NCBI GenBank assembly: GCA_949130485.1
Contig: OX422202.1
Location: 5,697,216-5,761,215 of the forward strand
Direction: 5' to 3'
Length of the DNA: 64,000 bases
Origin: Agelas oroides
Lineage: Eukaryota; Porifera; Demospongiae; Agelasida; Agelasidae
A model generated the notes under the pieces. That model worked only from the letters and a program-made list of their open reading frames with translations, did not search any database and was not told the origin of the DNA. Positions within the stretch are counted from its first letter, which is position 1. Every line of letters begins with the position of its first letter. This document shows, piece after piece, positions 11,126 to 22,987 of this stretch. Position numbers and translations under genes: made by a program.

Positions 11126-12141
11126 TATTATTCGTGCAATGTTATGTGCATTGTTATTATTTATCAGAGAGTCGGTAGACTCTCTATGTAGGGATGGCGC
11201 CGACGCGCAATATATGCAATACTTAAGCAAAAGCCGTATAACTTCACCACAAACACGCTAAAAGCTTATTTAAGCGCCCAGGCTTCCTCTTTGAGTGCCT
11301 TTGTGATCAGCAAGACTCATATAAGTGGCTAAAAGCCAAGCGGAAGACAGCTAGACGTAAAAGTGTGCTCTAGCAAAAGTGCCATTTTTGTTATTCTTTC
11401 TTTCTTTCTTTCTTTGTTCCGACCATTCCGACCACTTTGTAAATTACGATAACTCGAAAACGGCTCAAGTACTCACCTTGATTTTAGCACGAAACGGATG
11501 CTCATCACAGCGCGCAGCTTCCCAACTACTCAGCGTCTTCATAGCTTCAAATTCACCCTGGTCAACAAAAGCCATTCACAACACTCTGAGGCTGCTGTCC
11601 GTTGCTTAGGACGCCATTTTATAATTTTGTACGCATGCGCACACGAAGTCTCGTTCCCAGACCAAAGACCACGGTCATTGGTCTGGAAGCGAGACTAGTA
11701 CACAGGCGAAATGGCCAGCGGGCAGTACGCATGGCTAGCACGGACTTTTCCCCCCGCGGCATTGGGCAAGGCTTATGAACACCACGTAGGTAAGGCGCTA
11801 CCTACTTGTAGCTACACTAAAAATAGCCTACTCACCGCTTTAGTGAAGCTAGGATGGTCAGTTGTCAGTATGATAGTTTTCTGTGCTGCAGCTGGTCAGT
11901 CGTCATGACAACTGAATCATGAAATTGCCATTTAATTGGTTTCACAAAGTTTGGTAGGGAGAGCGGTTGGCCCTTTATCAGGTTCTGGCTGGCTATATTA
12001 CTCATTATTATTACATGCCTGGAACTACTACTAAACTGTCAACACCGTTTCAAGTTCTGGTGTTGTGGTTACACTTGATATATTCTTCTTAGGCTTAGGT
12101 CTAACTGTAACTGAGATTAACATCAAAAAAGTACAGAAACA
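11126..12141. other. Gene-free stretch with a small hairpin and a microsatellite
   Basis: No gene is recognised. There is a (tttc)n microsatellite at about 11393-11415. A hairpin at about 11648-11695 has arms gtctcgttcccagacca and tggtctggaagcgagac. Short open frames (for example 11379-11609 and 11711-11908) have no features that support coding. Confidence 0.5.
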
Positions 12142-12900
12142 AGACTTAAAAAAAAAACATTAAAAATGTAAAAAGATGTAGGGATGGCATGCCAAAAAGT
12201 ATACAAACAAGGTAGGGATGATAGCATAAAAGCAAAGGTCAACATAAAGGCAATGCCCCATCCCTACATCTTTTTCACACTGCAGTTATGACAGTGTATT
12301 GGAGGTCTCTATAAAATGTACAACAACCTTACTGGCAGTTCTTGAAGGGCATAGCTGTAACCTTGTTCTCAGGCCACTTTCCTCCTCCCACATGGCCTGG
12401 GTTCTGGACTCCAAACCCTTCGAAAGGGCAAGAAGGGTCTGGGGTCCAGATTGCAGTGTAGTCTAGCAGCATGGGATATGTGGTGTATGTGTACCTTGTC
12501 GGAAGCTATGCATGTAGCGACCAGGTAGCTTTTGATGCTGACATGCTATTTGTAGTAACAGTGGAACCCTTGTTGGCATTTAATATTGTATACGGACCGC
12601 TTATACAACCTAGACACCGAGCTGAAGTGAGCTGCAGGACTGCATGGTCATATAGTAAGTGCTGTAGTATTTAAAAACTCAAGTAGTTGGTGCTCATTTA
12701 CAGCATATTAACTCCACAGATGTTGCAGGTTTAGGTTTCAAGTATGCTGTCTAACTGCAGTGTGAAAAAGATGTAGGGATGGGGCATTGCCTTTATGTTG
12801 ACCTTTGCTTTTATGCTATCATCCCTACCTTGTTTGTATACTTTTTGGCATGCCATCCCTACATCTTTTTACATTTTTAATGTTTTTTTTTTTAAGTCTT
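12142..12900. mobile_element. Foldback-type element with about 155-bp inverted arms
   Basis: The arm at 12142-12295 is the near-perfect reverse complement of 12742-12900. The interior of about 445 bp has no recognisable gene. Each arm contains its own smaller inverted repeat built on gatgtagggatgg and ccatccctacatc. This nested structure is typical of foldback or MITE elements. It abuts the gypsy remnant and may have inserted in its 5' LTR. Confidence 0.75.
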
Positions 12901-13099
12901 TGTATATATGCATTGGTGCATGCGCACTGGTCTGTGTGGTTATGTAATGTATGTGCACGTGACTATATGTGTGTGCGAATTGTACAGAGATCTAAAATGG
13001 CTGTCAACTAATGGCTCTGTCGTAATCCGTCCCAATCCGTTGTTATAGCAGACGAAACATAACAATACATGGTGCCAGCGGCGGGATTTGTAAGCCTGA

Positions 13100-13440
13100 A
13101 CCTACTGGGACGTTAAGACCCAAAAAGAACAGCAACCCCTCCTGCGCGGAGAGAAACCTGATATCCCTGTAGGGGCGGTCCACAGAGGAAGGCGAGGTGG
13201 TAAAGTAAACAGGAAGCCCAAAAGTGCACCACGTAGCCAGAACTCTCAACCTACTACCTGCACTAGGTGTGGGAAGACTCCACCTCACGATCGTCATTCC
13301 TGCCCTGCAAGAGACGCCGTCTGCCGCAAGTGTTCTAAGCGCGGACACTTCAAGTTGTCTGTCGTTCAACAGCGAAAGTTGGAGAGGTCCACCAAGACGA
13401 CCCAAATGAATTCCTTGGGGGTGTGGACACATAGGACACT
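13100..13440 (+). pseudogene. Gypsy gag nucleocapsid remnant
   Basis: A basic stretch (RRGGKVNRKPK) is followed by two zinc-knuckle-like motifs, CTRCGK..H....C at about 13260 and CRKCSKRGH at about 13325. Such motifs package element RNA. The second knuckle lacks its last Cys in this frame because of a frameshift near 13355. The continuing frame toward protease meets an in-frame TAG just before 13441. Confidence 0.7.
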
Positions 13441-15030
13441 GTGAGTAACTCGTGGAGATTGTCCCTACTGCTCAATGGCGTATTGACTGAGTTTGACATC
13501 GACACAGGAGCAGAGGTCTCCGTGATATCAGAAACTCAACACCAGAAGATTGGGAGTCCATTTCTTTCTCCACCGGCCAAAGGACCGAGAGGCCCTAGCA
13601 ACTATTCCCTTCCTGTGACCGGATGTTTTACCGGTGCTCTGAAGCGTGGAAGCCAGAAAGTGCAGCAAGACATCTATGTTGTGAAAAACCTTCGTCGGCA
13701 TTTGCTTGGCCGTCCAGCCATCGACGCACTAGGACTAGCAGTGCGGGTTGGAGCCATATTTGATGGAGACACGAGCCCAGTTCAGCTGTTCCCACAGTTG
13801 TTCCAGGGACTTGGCAAGCTTGAAGGAGAGTATGAGATCAAACTCAGACCAGACTCCAAGCCATTCGCTATTTCAGTCCCAAGACGAGTAGCTGTTCCCC
13901 TCATGGGGAAGGTTCGTGCAGAGTTAGAGAGAATGGAGCGACTGGGAGTCATAGCCAAGGTCAAGGTTCCTACGGATTGGTGCGCGGGAATGGTAGTTGT
14001 ACCCAAACCTGATGGCAATGTACGCATCTGTGTGGACCTGATGAAACTCAACGAGAGTGTATGCCGTGAGCGACACCTTCTACCTGCGGTAGAGCAGACC
14101 CTGGCACAGATTGCCGGAGCCCAGGTGTTCACAAAACTGGATGCTAATTCAGGATTTTGGCAGATTCCACTCTCCGCTGACTCGTCGTTCCTGACTCCCT
14201 TTGGGAGATACTGCTTCAATCGTTTGCCCTTCGGGATCACTTCAGCACCCGAGCACTTCCAACGGAGAATGTCTGCCTTACTTGATGGGCTGGAAGGAGT
14301 GGTGTGTATGATAGACGATGTCTTGGTATATGGAATGGATCAGGACGAACACGATGATCGTCTACTCAAAGTTCTACAGCGTTTGGAAGCAGCTGGTCTC
14401 ACGCTTAACAAAGAGAAGTGTAAATTCTCTCAGAAACAGGTCAAATTTCTCGGTCAGATGGTGGACAAGTCAGGAGTCCACCCGGATCCAGCCAAAGTCA
14501 AGGCGATCCAAGAGGTGCCAATACCTAAAAATGTTGGTGATGTCCGCAGGTTCCTCGGCATGGTGAATCATTTGGGTAAATTTTCACCTAATCTCGCGGA
14601 GAAAACCAAACCACTTCGAGAACTCCTCAGAAAATACAATGCGTGGCTGTGGGGCCCACCGCAACGAGAGGCCTTTGAAGAAGTGAAGAAAGCTCTGACC
14701 ACAGCTCCCGTTCTTGCATTGTTCGATCCAACTCGTGAGACAGTTGTCTCAGCTGATGCTTTGTGTTATGGACTTAGAGCAACTCTAATACAGAAGCAGC
14801 CTGATGGAACCATGAAACCCATTGCATACATATCGAGATCATTGACGCCCACAGAACAAAGATACGCACAAATTGAGAAAGAGGCGCTTGCATTCATATG
14901 GGCCTGCGAACGCTTCTCTGACTACCTCATTGGACTCAAATTCACAATAGAAACAGACCACAAGCCTCTTGTCCCTCTCTTTAGCACGAAGAATTTGGAT
15001 GAACTGCCCGTCAGAGTGCAGAGATTCTGA
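13441..15030 (+). pseudogene. pol: Gypsy pol: protease, reverse transcriptase, RNase H
   Basis: The frame has an aspartic protease active site DTGA (13501-13512), reverse transcriptase blocks including RICVDLMKLN and the catalytic MIDDVLVYG (14308 on, a YxDD-type motif with Met first), then RNase H (VVSADALCYG, ETDHKP). It ends at TGA 15028-15030. The same frame continues with the usual VADTLSRAP linker to integrase after the TGA, so the stop is a nonsense mutation. With the breaks on either side this copy cannot make a complete polyprotein. Confidence 0.9.
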
Positions 15031-15522
15031 ATGAGGATGATGAGATTTCAGTTCTCAATATATCATGTTCCAGGGAAGAGTCTCATTGTTGCAGATACGT
15101 TGTCCAGAGCTCCTCTCAGTGGAGTAACAGACTCTGATAGAACTCTCCAAGAGGATGCTGATGCTTTCGTGAACCTGACAATGCAAAGCCTGCCAGCAAC
15201 AAAACACAGGCTGGAGGATATCAGACAACATCAGCAGCAAGATGAAGTATGTCGACTACTTGTCTGTTATTGTCAGTCAGTGTGGCCAAACAAGAAAAAG
15301 TTGCCTGACGTAGTAAGACCCTACTCATCAGTTGCTGCTGAATTGTCAGTACAGAATGGCCTACTACTGAGGGGCTGCCGCATCGTAATTCCGACTGCAA
15401 TGATACAGGACATTCTCGAGAAGTTGCATACTGGCCATCAAGGCATAGTGAAGTACCGGGAGGGAGCCCGCCAGTCTGTATTGGTGGCCTGGTCTTTCTA
15501 CTCAGCTTATGTAGTTGGTTAA
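15031..15522 (+). pseudogene. pol: Gypsy pol: tether and integrase zinc-binding domain
   Basis: In frame with the preceding pol after its nonsense codon. It carries VADTLSRAP and the first part of the integrase HHCC domain (LHTGHQGIVK at about 15423). The frame is lost before the CRECC half of the zinc site, which appears in the next frame from about 15524, so a frameshift lies at about 15495-15520. Confidence 0.82.
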
Positions 15523-16534
15523 GAACTGTCGTGAATGTTGCAGAGAGCAAAAGCAACGGGCAGAACCACTCATCACGTCAGAATTACCCAAACTACCTTT
15601 TCAAAAGGTGGGAACGGATTTGTTCGAATGGGAGAAGCGGAGTTACCTTCTCGTGGTTGATTATTATTCCCGATGTATTGAGATTGCATTACTGAAAAGG
15701 ACAACTGCTACTGAAGTCATTGCACACATGAAAAGTATTTTTGCGAGACATGGGATCCCTAAACTGATTGTATCGGACAATGGACCTCAATACTCGAGTG
15801 AAGAGTTTCCGAAATTTATGAGAGAGTACCAATGTCAACATGTTACCAGCAGTCCTCTGTACCCTCAAAGCAATGGTGAGGCTGAACGTGCAGTAAAAAC
15901 TATTAAAGGTCTGCTGAAGAAGGAGGGTGACCCTTATCTAGCATTGTTGTCGTACAGAGCAACTCCCTTGCAGATAGGATATAGTCCGTCCGAGCTGCTT
16001 ATGGGACGTAAATTGCGGACTACAGTCCCAACCACCAGAGAACAACTCATTCCGAGAGTTCCAGATAGCACACTTATTTGTGGATTGAATGTAATAGCTC
16101 TACAAAGCACATTTCATGTTAAGGGTTACATTAGAAATGTTACTGCATATGGCAATACTGGAAGCATCCTTCTCAGGATTAATTGCAAAGCGGCAATTCA
16201 AGCAACACAAGTTCACTCTACAGGAGGGGATCATTATGGCTTTCGCTTGGAATTTATAGGAGAGACCACCAACTGCAGGTCGCAGGTCATTTTTCACATG
16301 TCACATAGTTACTTTGGCAGGAACAATGTAGGTGCATTAATTAATTTTGTGTTTATAACCTATTTTGTCAGGGTGAAACTAGAAAACATCACTGTGGAAA
16401 ATAACAGGCAAGCATTAGAAGTGTTAGATATGAACCATGGCTCAGTCCTCATAATGGAAAATGTAAATATTAATCACAACACGGGACCACTAGTAATCAT
16501 CTCAGAAAAATCATTTATTGAATTTCATGGGTAA
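15515..16534 (+). pseudogene. Chimeric frame: gypsy integrase core fused to array gene A ectodomain
   Basis: The first 188 codons are a Ty3/gypsy integrase core with the DDE residues in VGTDLFEW, VSDNGPQY and NGEAERAV. From about 16081 the same frame becomes beta-helix ectodomain sequence of array gene A (LNVIALQSTFHVK.., SYFGRN). It ends at TAA 16532-16534, where the close copy D has TAC at the same codon. The join is in frame for about 150 codons. No signal peptide is present, so a surface product is unlikely. It could be a chance fusion or an assembly join. Confidence 0.8.
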
Positions 16535-19312
16535 AACACTTTCACTAAAAATGATTGTACAGATTTAGTATACTCAGCTCTGTATATGTGGAAGTGCAAT
16601 GCGATATTTTATGGCAATACAACATTCCTGCAAAACAAAGGTACGGATGGTGGTGCAGTTTATGCAAAAGATGCTGTGATTAACTTTCAAGGAAGTGTAA
16701 TGTTCCTGGAAAACAAAGGAGGGTATGGTGGTGCACTGATGCTGTATCAGAATGTATCAGTTGTTATTGGACAATTCGCTGAAGTTAGTTTTGTGAGAAA
16801 CCATGCCAAAACATCTGGTGGTGCAGTTTATGCCAGAGATTCTCAGATTGTAATAACTGGACAAAATCTCTCATTTGTGGAAAATGAAGGTTATGATGGT
16901 GGAGCTGTGACCTTGTTTAGTGGCTCTACCCTATACCTAGGGGAAAACAGTAGTATCACATTTGTAAGCAATCATGCTTACCGCTATGGTGGTGCAGTGC
17001 ACTATGTGGATGATTACACTGAAGATTTTGAACCAGCAGCGGAACTAAGTAAGTGCTTTTACGGAATATTCATTAGAAAATCTTCACCCACACCGACAGA
17101 TTTAAATTATATTCTTGAGTACACTTTACATAGCATAGAAATTGAATTTTACAACAATACAGCTGGGTTTGCTGGAAGTGTAATTTTTGGTGGTTGGGTA
17201 GATCTCTGTAAGTTGTACATCAACCACAAAATGACAATTTTTCATGAATATCGTATCATATTCCATCTGACTTTAATTTTTGATAGTTTGTTTCACTTCC
17301 ACCAGTCCACACAACAAGTATCACTCATATCGTCTTATCCAACGCGTGTATGTTTGTGCACTAACATGTCCATCCCTGACTGTAGTATTACTGAGTATAC
17401 TATCACAGCCTATCCTGGAGAGACATTAACAATACCTGCAGTTGCTGTAGGACAGAGGTTTGGAACAGTACCATCTACTGTGCACAGTATCTTTGTAACA
17501 AGAGACAAGGGTAGACTTTCAGTACTACTGCCACCACAGTATACACAGTTAGTGAACGTCAACTGCACTAATCTTATGTACACTATTCTGTCACCACCCA
17601 ATAGCACTGAGGATATGGAATTAACAGTTGAAAAGCATAATGTACCACAAAATGTGGTTATAAAGAATGCACTGAAATACAATTTGCATGTAAACAAAAC
17701 CTCCATCAATTTGCAATTTTCAGAGCTTACTGTACATATTGAAGTACGACTGTGTCCATTGGGATTTGTGTTCAACAACAACTCTCAGACTTGCATTTGC
17801 CATCCAAAACTTCAGCAACATGAAATCAACTGCAGCATTGATACTCAAACAGTCTACAGGAGAAGTCCACTTTGGATAAATGCAACATTTCTCAATGAAA
17901 CTTACACTCAAGTACTTGTTCACAACCACTGCCCATTTGACTACTGCAAGGATGGAAACATTCAACTCAACATGGAGTACCCAGATGAACAGTGTGCTCT
18001 CTCTCGTTCTGGTGTTCTGTGTGGATCATGCCAACAGAATCTCAGCCATGTCTTGGGTACCTCTAACTGCAAAGAATGCAGTTCACACTTTCTCTTGCTT
18101 ATTCCGGTCTTTATTGTTGCAGGAATTGTTTTAGTGGTCTTCCTAATGCTTCTCAATTTGACAGTTTCCGTTGGAACAATCAATGGGCTCATCTTCTATG
18201 CCAATATTGTCAGAGCTAACCAAGCCATTTTCTTCCCTCAAGGTACCAACAATCAATTCCTCAGCATCTTCATAGCATGGCTCAACTTGGACTTGGGAAT
18301 TGAGACTTGCTTCTACAGTGGTCTTGATGCTTATGCTAAGACATGGCTGCAGTTCCTATTCCCAGTGTACATCTGGATCATAGTGGTACTGATCATTGTA
18401 TCAAGCCACTACTCCACAACTGCTGCAAAGCTGAGTGGTAGAAATGCTGTACAAGTGTTGGCTACACTGTTCCTGTTATCGTATGCAAAGCTGCTGCGTA
18501 TTACAATCACTGCTTTCTCTTTCACCCTACTTGAGTATCCAGATGGCTCTGTCAAGAGGATATGGCTTTACGATGGCAATGTAGACTACCTGAAAGGCAA
18601 ACATATTGCACTCTTTGTAGCTGCTCTACTACTGCTTGTGTTCATCTCCCTTCCTTACACAGTGGCACTGTTGTTCATACAATGCTTGCAGTACAGGTCA
18701 AGGTACAGAATACTGGCTTGGGTTAGGAGACTGAAGCCTCTCTTTGATGCCTACACTGGGCCTTACAAGGACAAACATCGCTACTGGCCTGGACTTCTTC
18801 TAGTTGTACGTGTTGTACTCTTCCTCATCTTTTCATTGAATGTGTTTGGAGACCCAGCCGTCAGCCTTCTGACTATCATTGTCACTACCTTCTGCATTTA
18901 TTTTTCCACAATTACCTTTGGTGGCATCTATAAAACGATTGGACTGAACATCATTGAGTATTCGTTCTTTCTCAACCTGGGAATTCTCTCATCAGCCACG
19001 CTATTCACTACACAGACTGACAGAGACCAAGCTGCTGTGGTGTACACATCTGTGGCCATTGCTTTTACCACTTTCATGATCATTACTGTCCACCATATAC
19101 TGGTGAGGGTGACCAAGCAACAGCAGAGACAAATGATTACAGAATGGGCCTTCTCAAAACTGAAAACAATTAAAACCACTGTAAAGGGAAAGAATAACCA
19201 CAATGACCAGAATGACCAGAATAACCAGAATAACCAGAATGACAACATTCAACAAGCAAACTTCAACCGATTTATTGAACTGCGTGAACCGCTATTGGAG
19301 AGTGCTACTTGA
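16081..19312 (+). pseudogene. Array gene A, 5' truncated, one nonsense codon
   Basis: This copy lacks the signal peptide and roughly the first 240-270 codons, replaced by the gypsy remnant. It is closest to copy D. After the TAA at 16532, an open frame of 908 codons (16586-19312) holds the GGAVYA coils, the Cys-rich module (CPFDYC..GVLCGSC..CKECSS, 17930-18090), all membrane segments (from about 18088) and the tail ending ELREPLLESAT. The C-terminal half is intact and nearly identical to the other copies. Translation from an internal Met would give a protein without a signal peptide. It could still act as a donor in gene conversion. Confidence 0.85.
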
Positions 19313-19863
19313 TTGGAAGGACATTAGATTTTCTCTGGTTGGATTTACTTCTGCATAACAGAATATTTGATGTTTGCTGTGTGTTATTCTTTAGAGTCTG
19401 TGAATGATTTGAGATTGTGTGTGTGATACCTGAGCACGATTTTATAGACATGATATATGCATGCTCCACTAGCAATTAACATATTCCATATACACAGCAT
19501 CCACTCATAGTGTACAACTATTTGATGAAACAGGTGCTGTACTAAAAGCAGCATGTGATGTTGACCAGTGTCAACGTGTTTTCAATTGTTATGCAAAGGT
19601 TATCTTACATACACAATTAGGTTATCTAGTCGTTATGGATACAGTGCTGAAACTGATTTTGTTCTTGCAATCACATTGAAGTGAGAAGGCGGTAACTAAA
19701 AAAAAACATCAAAAACTTGATCATCCATGGAAAGCTAGTTCCTTTCTAATGCATGGTGCCATGTTGAAACTAGATGTACAGTAGGTTATGTATGCAGAAA
19801 ATGTCATTGCTTCATCTAACATTGGTACGTACACAACAAAGACAATGACTGTATCCTCTAGAG

Positions 19864-20158
19864 CAGTGTTGTTTTAGTTAACTAAAACCAAAACTAAAAT
19901 GCATTTTAGTAAGGCATAAAACCTTTTAGTAATTAAACTAAAACTAAAATCGATGCTGCCTTAGTCCGTTAATTAAAAACTACAACTAAACTAATTTGAA
20001 ATCACCCAAAAATTGTAGTTAACCAAAACTAAAACTACCGATACTAACCCTTTTCAGATTTAGTAATTAAAACTAAAACTAAACTAACAGTTTGAATCTG
20101 AAGCCTAATTAAACTAAAACTAAACTACTAGTCCGAACATTAAACTGAAACAACACTG
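19864..20158. mobile_element. hAT-type MITE with 8-bp target duplication
   Basis: The ends are cagtgttgttttagtt and aactgaaacaacactg. Both sides carry the 8-bp duplication ctctagag (19856-19863 and 20159-20166). The paralogous spacer after gene G has a single ctctagag (56601-56608) and no insert. The interior is made of repeated aaactaaaact-like units. An 8-bp duplication and CAGTG termini fit the hAT superfamily. Confidence 0.92.
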
Positions 20159-20550
20159 CTCTAGAGAGAGCCCCTGACATAATTTGTTTTACAAAGTAGG
20201 CATCCTATATTGCTCCAGCAAATGAAAACTAGTGACTACTTACTTCACTCAAACTCCATCATTCAAATAGTTTAAGTTGTAGGTACACCCTTGCAGTAGT
20301 CCAGTGTAACAGACACCTTGAATAGAATTAGACTCTCTCAGGCAGCATGGGCATTACAAGAACAACCACTGGATCTCTTCTAGTTTGTCTTTGAGAAATG
20401 AATGGACAGAGTGCTTTTCCACTCCAGTTCTGCAGTGCACATACAACTTTTATGAACAAAAAGAGTTAGCTACTACAACAATACTCCAACTGGGCATTTT
20501 CATCACGTTTAAATAAAATGCAATAACAAAACAACAACAGCATTGAGTTC

Positions 20551-21325
20551 ACATTAACCACAACACTTGAACAATTTTGGATCTAGTCTTTTGAAAAATC
20601 TTCTCAATGTTTGAATTTCATGGAATCAACTTATCAATAAATTCAGCATAATTATTCAGTCCTGCATATTGCAATGTGATATTTATGGTAATACCGCTTT
20701 CCTACAGAACAAAGGAAGGTATGAAGGTGGTGCAATTTGTGCAAAGAATCACAAGATAAGGAAACGCGTTGCTGTTATTGCATGGCTGAAGTTAGTTTTG
20801 TGAGAAACTATGCCCGAGAATCTGGTGGTGCAGTTTATGGTAGAGATCCCAAGTTATCATCGGTACATAAAAAAGCTCTCATTTGTGGAAAATGAAGGTT
20901 ATGATGGTGGACCTGTGACCTTGGATGGTGGTTCTAGTATATACAAACAGAGTATTACATTAGTAAGAAACCGTGCTCACCACTGTGGTGGTGCAATGTA
21001 CTGTCTGGATGACTACCATGAAGGACTATGCAGACTTGAGCAAGTGCTTCACTATACTGACTGACAGAGACCAAACTGCTGTGGTGTGCACATCTTTGAT
21101 AATTGCTTTCACCACTTTCATGATCATTAGATCCTACAATATACTGGTGAGGGTAACTAAGCAACAGCAGAGGCAAGACGTTTACAGAATGAGCCATCTC
21201 AAAATCTAAAAACAGTTAACTCCACAGTGAAGCATTTGTACAGGAAGAAAATATCTCAAATAACTACCTTCAACCAGCAAACTGCAACCCGAATTACGTG
21301 ATCATTGTTGGAGAGTGTTAATTGA
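20551..21325 (+). pseudogene. Array gene relic 1, heavily decayed
   Basis: Beta-helix fragments are visible (ttgcaatgtgatattt segment, LSFVENEGYDGG, GGA coils). They jump directly from the AELSKCF-like coil to the last membrane segment (TDRDQTAVV) and a degraded tail, so the Cys-rich module and most of the membrane part are deleted. Many frameshifts. The same junction occurs in relic 2 (57008-57588). Confidence 0.8.
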
Positions 21326-21584
21326 ATGAGAATACGTCAACTTGCAAATGTAAGCTGTTTTTGTTTTTTTCCTCCTATTTTCAATATTGTGTCTACTTGT
21401 GTATAACAATAGGTTTGACTTTGTAAATGGCTAAGTGCATGATAGTGTGTACTAAACCTGATGGATCTCCCCAATTGAGAAACAAAAACTGGGTCTCCAA
21501 TGTGGCTGCAAGTTTGAGCTGTTGCAACAAGGCCACATGGGAATGAGGGCTACCTTTGCTGCTATTTAACAAAGGAACAAGTAC

Positions 21585-22446
21585 AGGTATCTTCCCACTT
21601 CGTCAATTCCCACTTTGTCAATTCCCACTTCGTCAATTCCCATTTGGTCAACTTCCCACTTCGTCAATTCCCACTTTGTCAATTCCCATTTGGTCAATGT
21701 TGACAAAGTGAGAATTGACAAAGTGGGAATCGACAAAGTGGGAAGTTGACGAAGTGGGAAGATTTACCATTGTATATACTTCTAACCACTGTTATAGATC
21801 AGTGAATTCATGGGACACTTGTTCCAGCTTGAAGCTTTTATCTCAAGTCTTGATTATCAATACCTTTCAGTTGGTAGGGGTATAAAAAGCCATTCGTTAC
21901 AGTAACTGTATCAAGGTTCAGCATTGTATTGAGATGGCCCAAGCAACATTTGTGGAGACTTCAAAAGGACGACGATCAATTGTCCATGAAGGCTACATTT
22001 ACCAGAAGATACGAGAGAATGTTGAGTGGTCTTGGTGGAGATGCAAAGATCGTGCCTGATCTTGCAGCAGTCCAACTTGATGCTGGATCGCAGCCACCCA
22101 GGCGAAGGAGAAAATACATTGCTGTAGACCAGCATTTGAAACTTCTTAACATATGTTGGTGGTGAAAAGACTATTGACCGATACATTGTCGGCGTTGCAT
22201 ATAACTTATCTAGCTTTGTATAATAACTTTTGCCTGTACAGTAGAGATATATAGATATTGATGTGTATTTCTAGTTCATATGGACAGTATCACATTTTTC
22301 AATTAGATGGTAAATCTTCCCACATCGTCAACTTCCCACTTTGTCAATTCCCATTTCGTCAATTCCCACTTTGTCAACATTGACCAAATGGGAATTGACA
22401 AAGTGGGAATTGACAAAGTGGGAAGTTGACCAAATGGGAATAAACC
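21585..22446. mobile_element. Element with palindromic ends carrying a FLYWCH-like fragment
   Basis: Bounded by 7-bp repeats caagtac (21578-21584 and 22447-22453). The paralogous spacer at 57823-57829 has a single uninterrupted caagtac. Each end is a block of ttcccacttygtcaa-type units and their reverse complements, so the ends fold on themselves as well as on each other. The middle holds a short plus-strand FLYWCH-like coding piece, which points to a Mutator-like (MULE) relationship by inference. Confidence 0.8.
21934..22059 (+). pseudogene. FLYWCH-type zinc finger fragment inside the mobile element
   Basis: A 41-codon frame starting MAQATFVETSKG reads RRSIVHEGYIY followed by WSWWRCKDRA and a TGA. 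The spacing of G-Y, W and WWRC matches the first half of a FLYWCH zinc finger. The frame stops where the second Cys and the His pair would follow. FLYWCH domains are frequent in Mutator-like transposases. It is too short to be a functional protein. Confidence 0.6.
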
Positions 22447-22789
22447 CAAGTACACTCCATGACAAGTCACAAAATTGAACAACTACAAGTGTTGAAAGTA
22501 GATTAGCTGATGTTGATTATATCTTGTTTTGTCAGCATGTAGTCACATTGTTATGAGAAAGTACCGCAACTTGTGCACAAAACAACAAAAGATCACAGTT
22601 GGATAATCCGTGGAAAGTCTTTATACTAATGGGCTGTTTTGAAACTAGATGTATAGATGTTGAGTGCAACTTGTTTTTGCAACTTTTAATCACTGAGAAG
22701 GCAATCATGAAAACATCAAGAGCCCACATGTAGATAATCTGTATAAATCTATAGTCCTTACTAATGGGTGTATCCTGTGTTGATGTTTC

Positions 22790-22918
22790 ACTGTTGCTGG
22801 TTGTTAATGTATTTTTGTTTGGTTCAATCACATTGTTGCAAGAAAGACAATAGCATATTGCAACTCATATAGTACAGCTAGGGTAGCCATCCTTGGGTAC
22901 AGCACATAGCTAAGTCCA
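22790..22918 (+). promoter_or_regulatory. Conserved 5' flank of gene B (B/H class)
   Basis: Nearly identical to 58190-58296 upstream of H (tcaatcaca..gttgcaagaaagacaatagcat, tagccatccttgggtacag). Conservation and position just before the start suggest promoter or 5' UTR; no core element is identified. Confidence 0.35.
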
Positions 22919-22987
22919 TTGAAGAGTTCTCACTTAAGACTGTGGCAAACCAGAAAATATCCTAAAACCGAAGCTGCAAAGTATAAC

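Larger units (their letters stand above)
12901..16080 (+). mobile_element. Decayed Ty3/gypsy retrotransposon, 3' truncated
   Basis: Order of domains is gag nucleocapsid, protease, reverse transcriptase, RNase H, integrase, as in Ty3/gypsy elements. A primer-binding-site-like tggtgccagcg lies at about 13071, so 12901-13065 may be the end of a 5' LTR. Most of gag is missing. Several stops and frameshifts show the copy is dead. The 3' end is lost: integrase sequence passes directly into array-gene sequence at about 16080, and no 3' LTR is seen. Confidence 0.88.
19313..22918. other. Spacer between array genes A and B
   Basis: A paralogue of the G-H spacer (55887-58296). It differs mainly by the hAT MITE at 19864-20158 and the FLYWCH-bearing element at 21585-22446. 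It also contains relic 1 (20551-21325). No other gene is seen. Confidence 0.7.

Noticed and set aside
21588-22440. CRISPR-like ttcccacttygtcaa repeats.
   Set aside because: Units are adjacent and present in both orientations at the two ends of an insertion with a target duplication.
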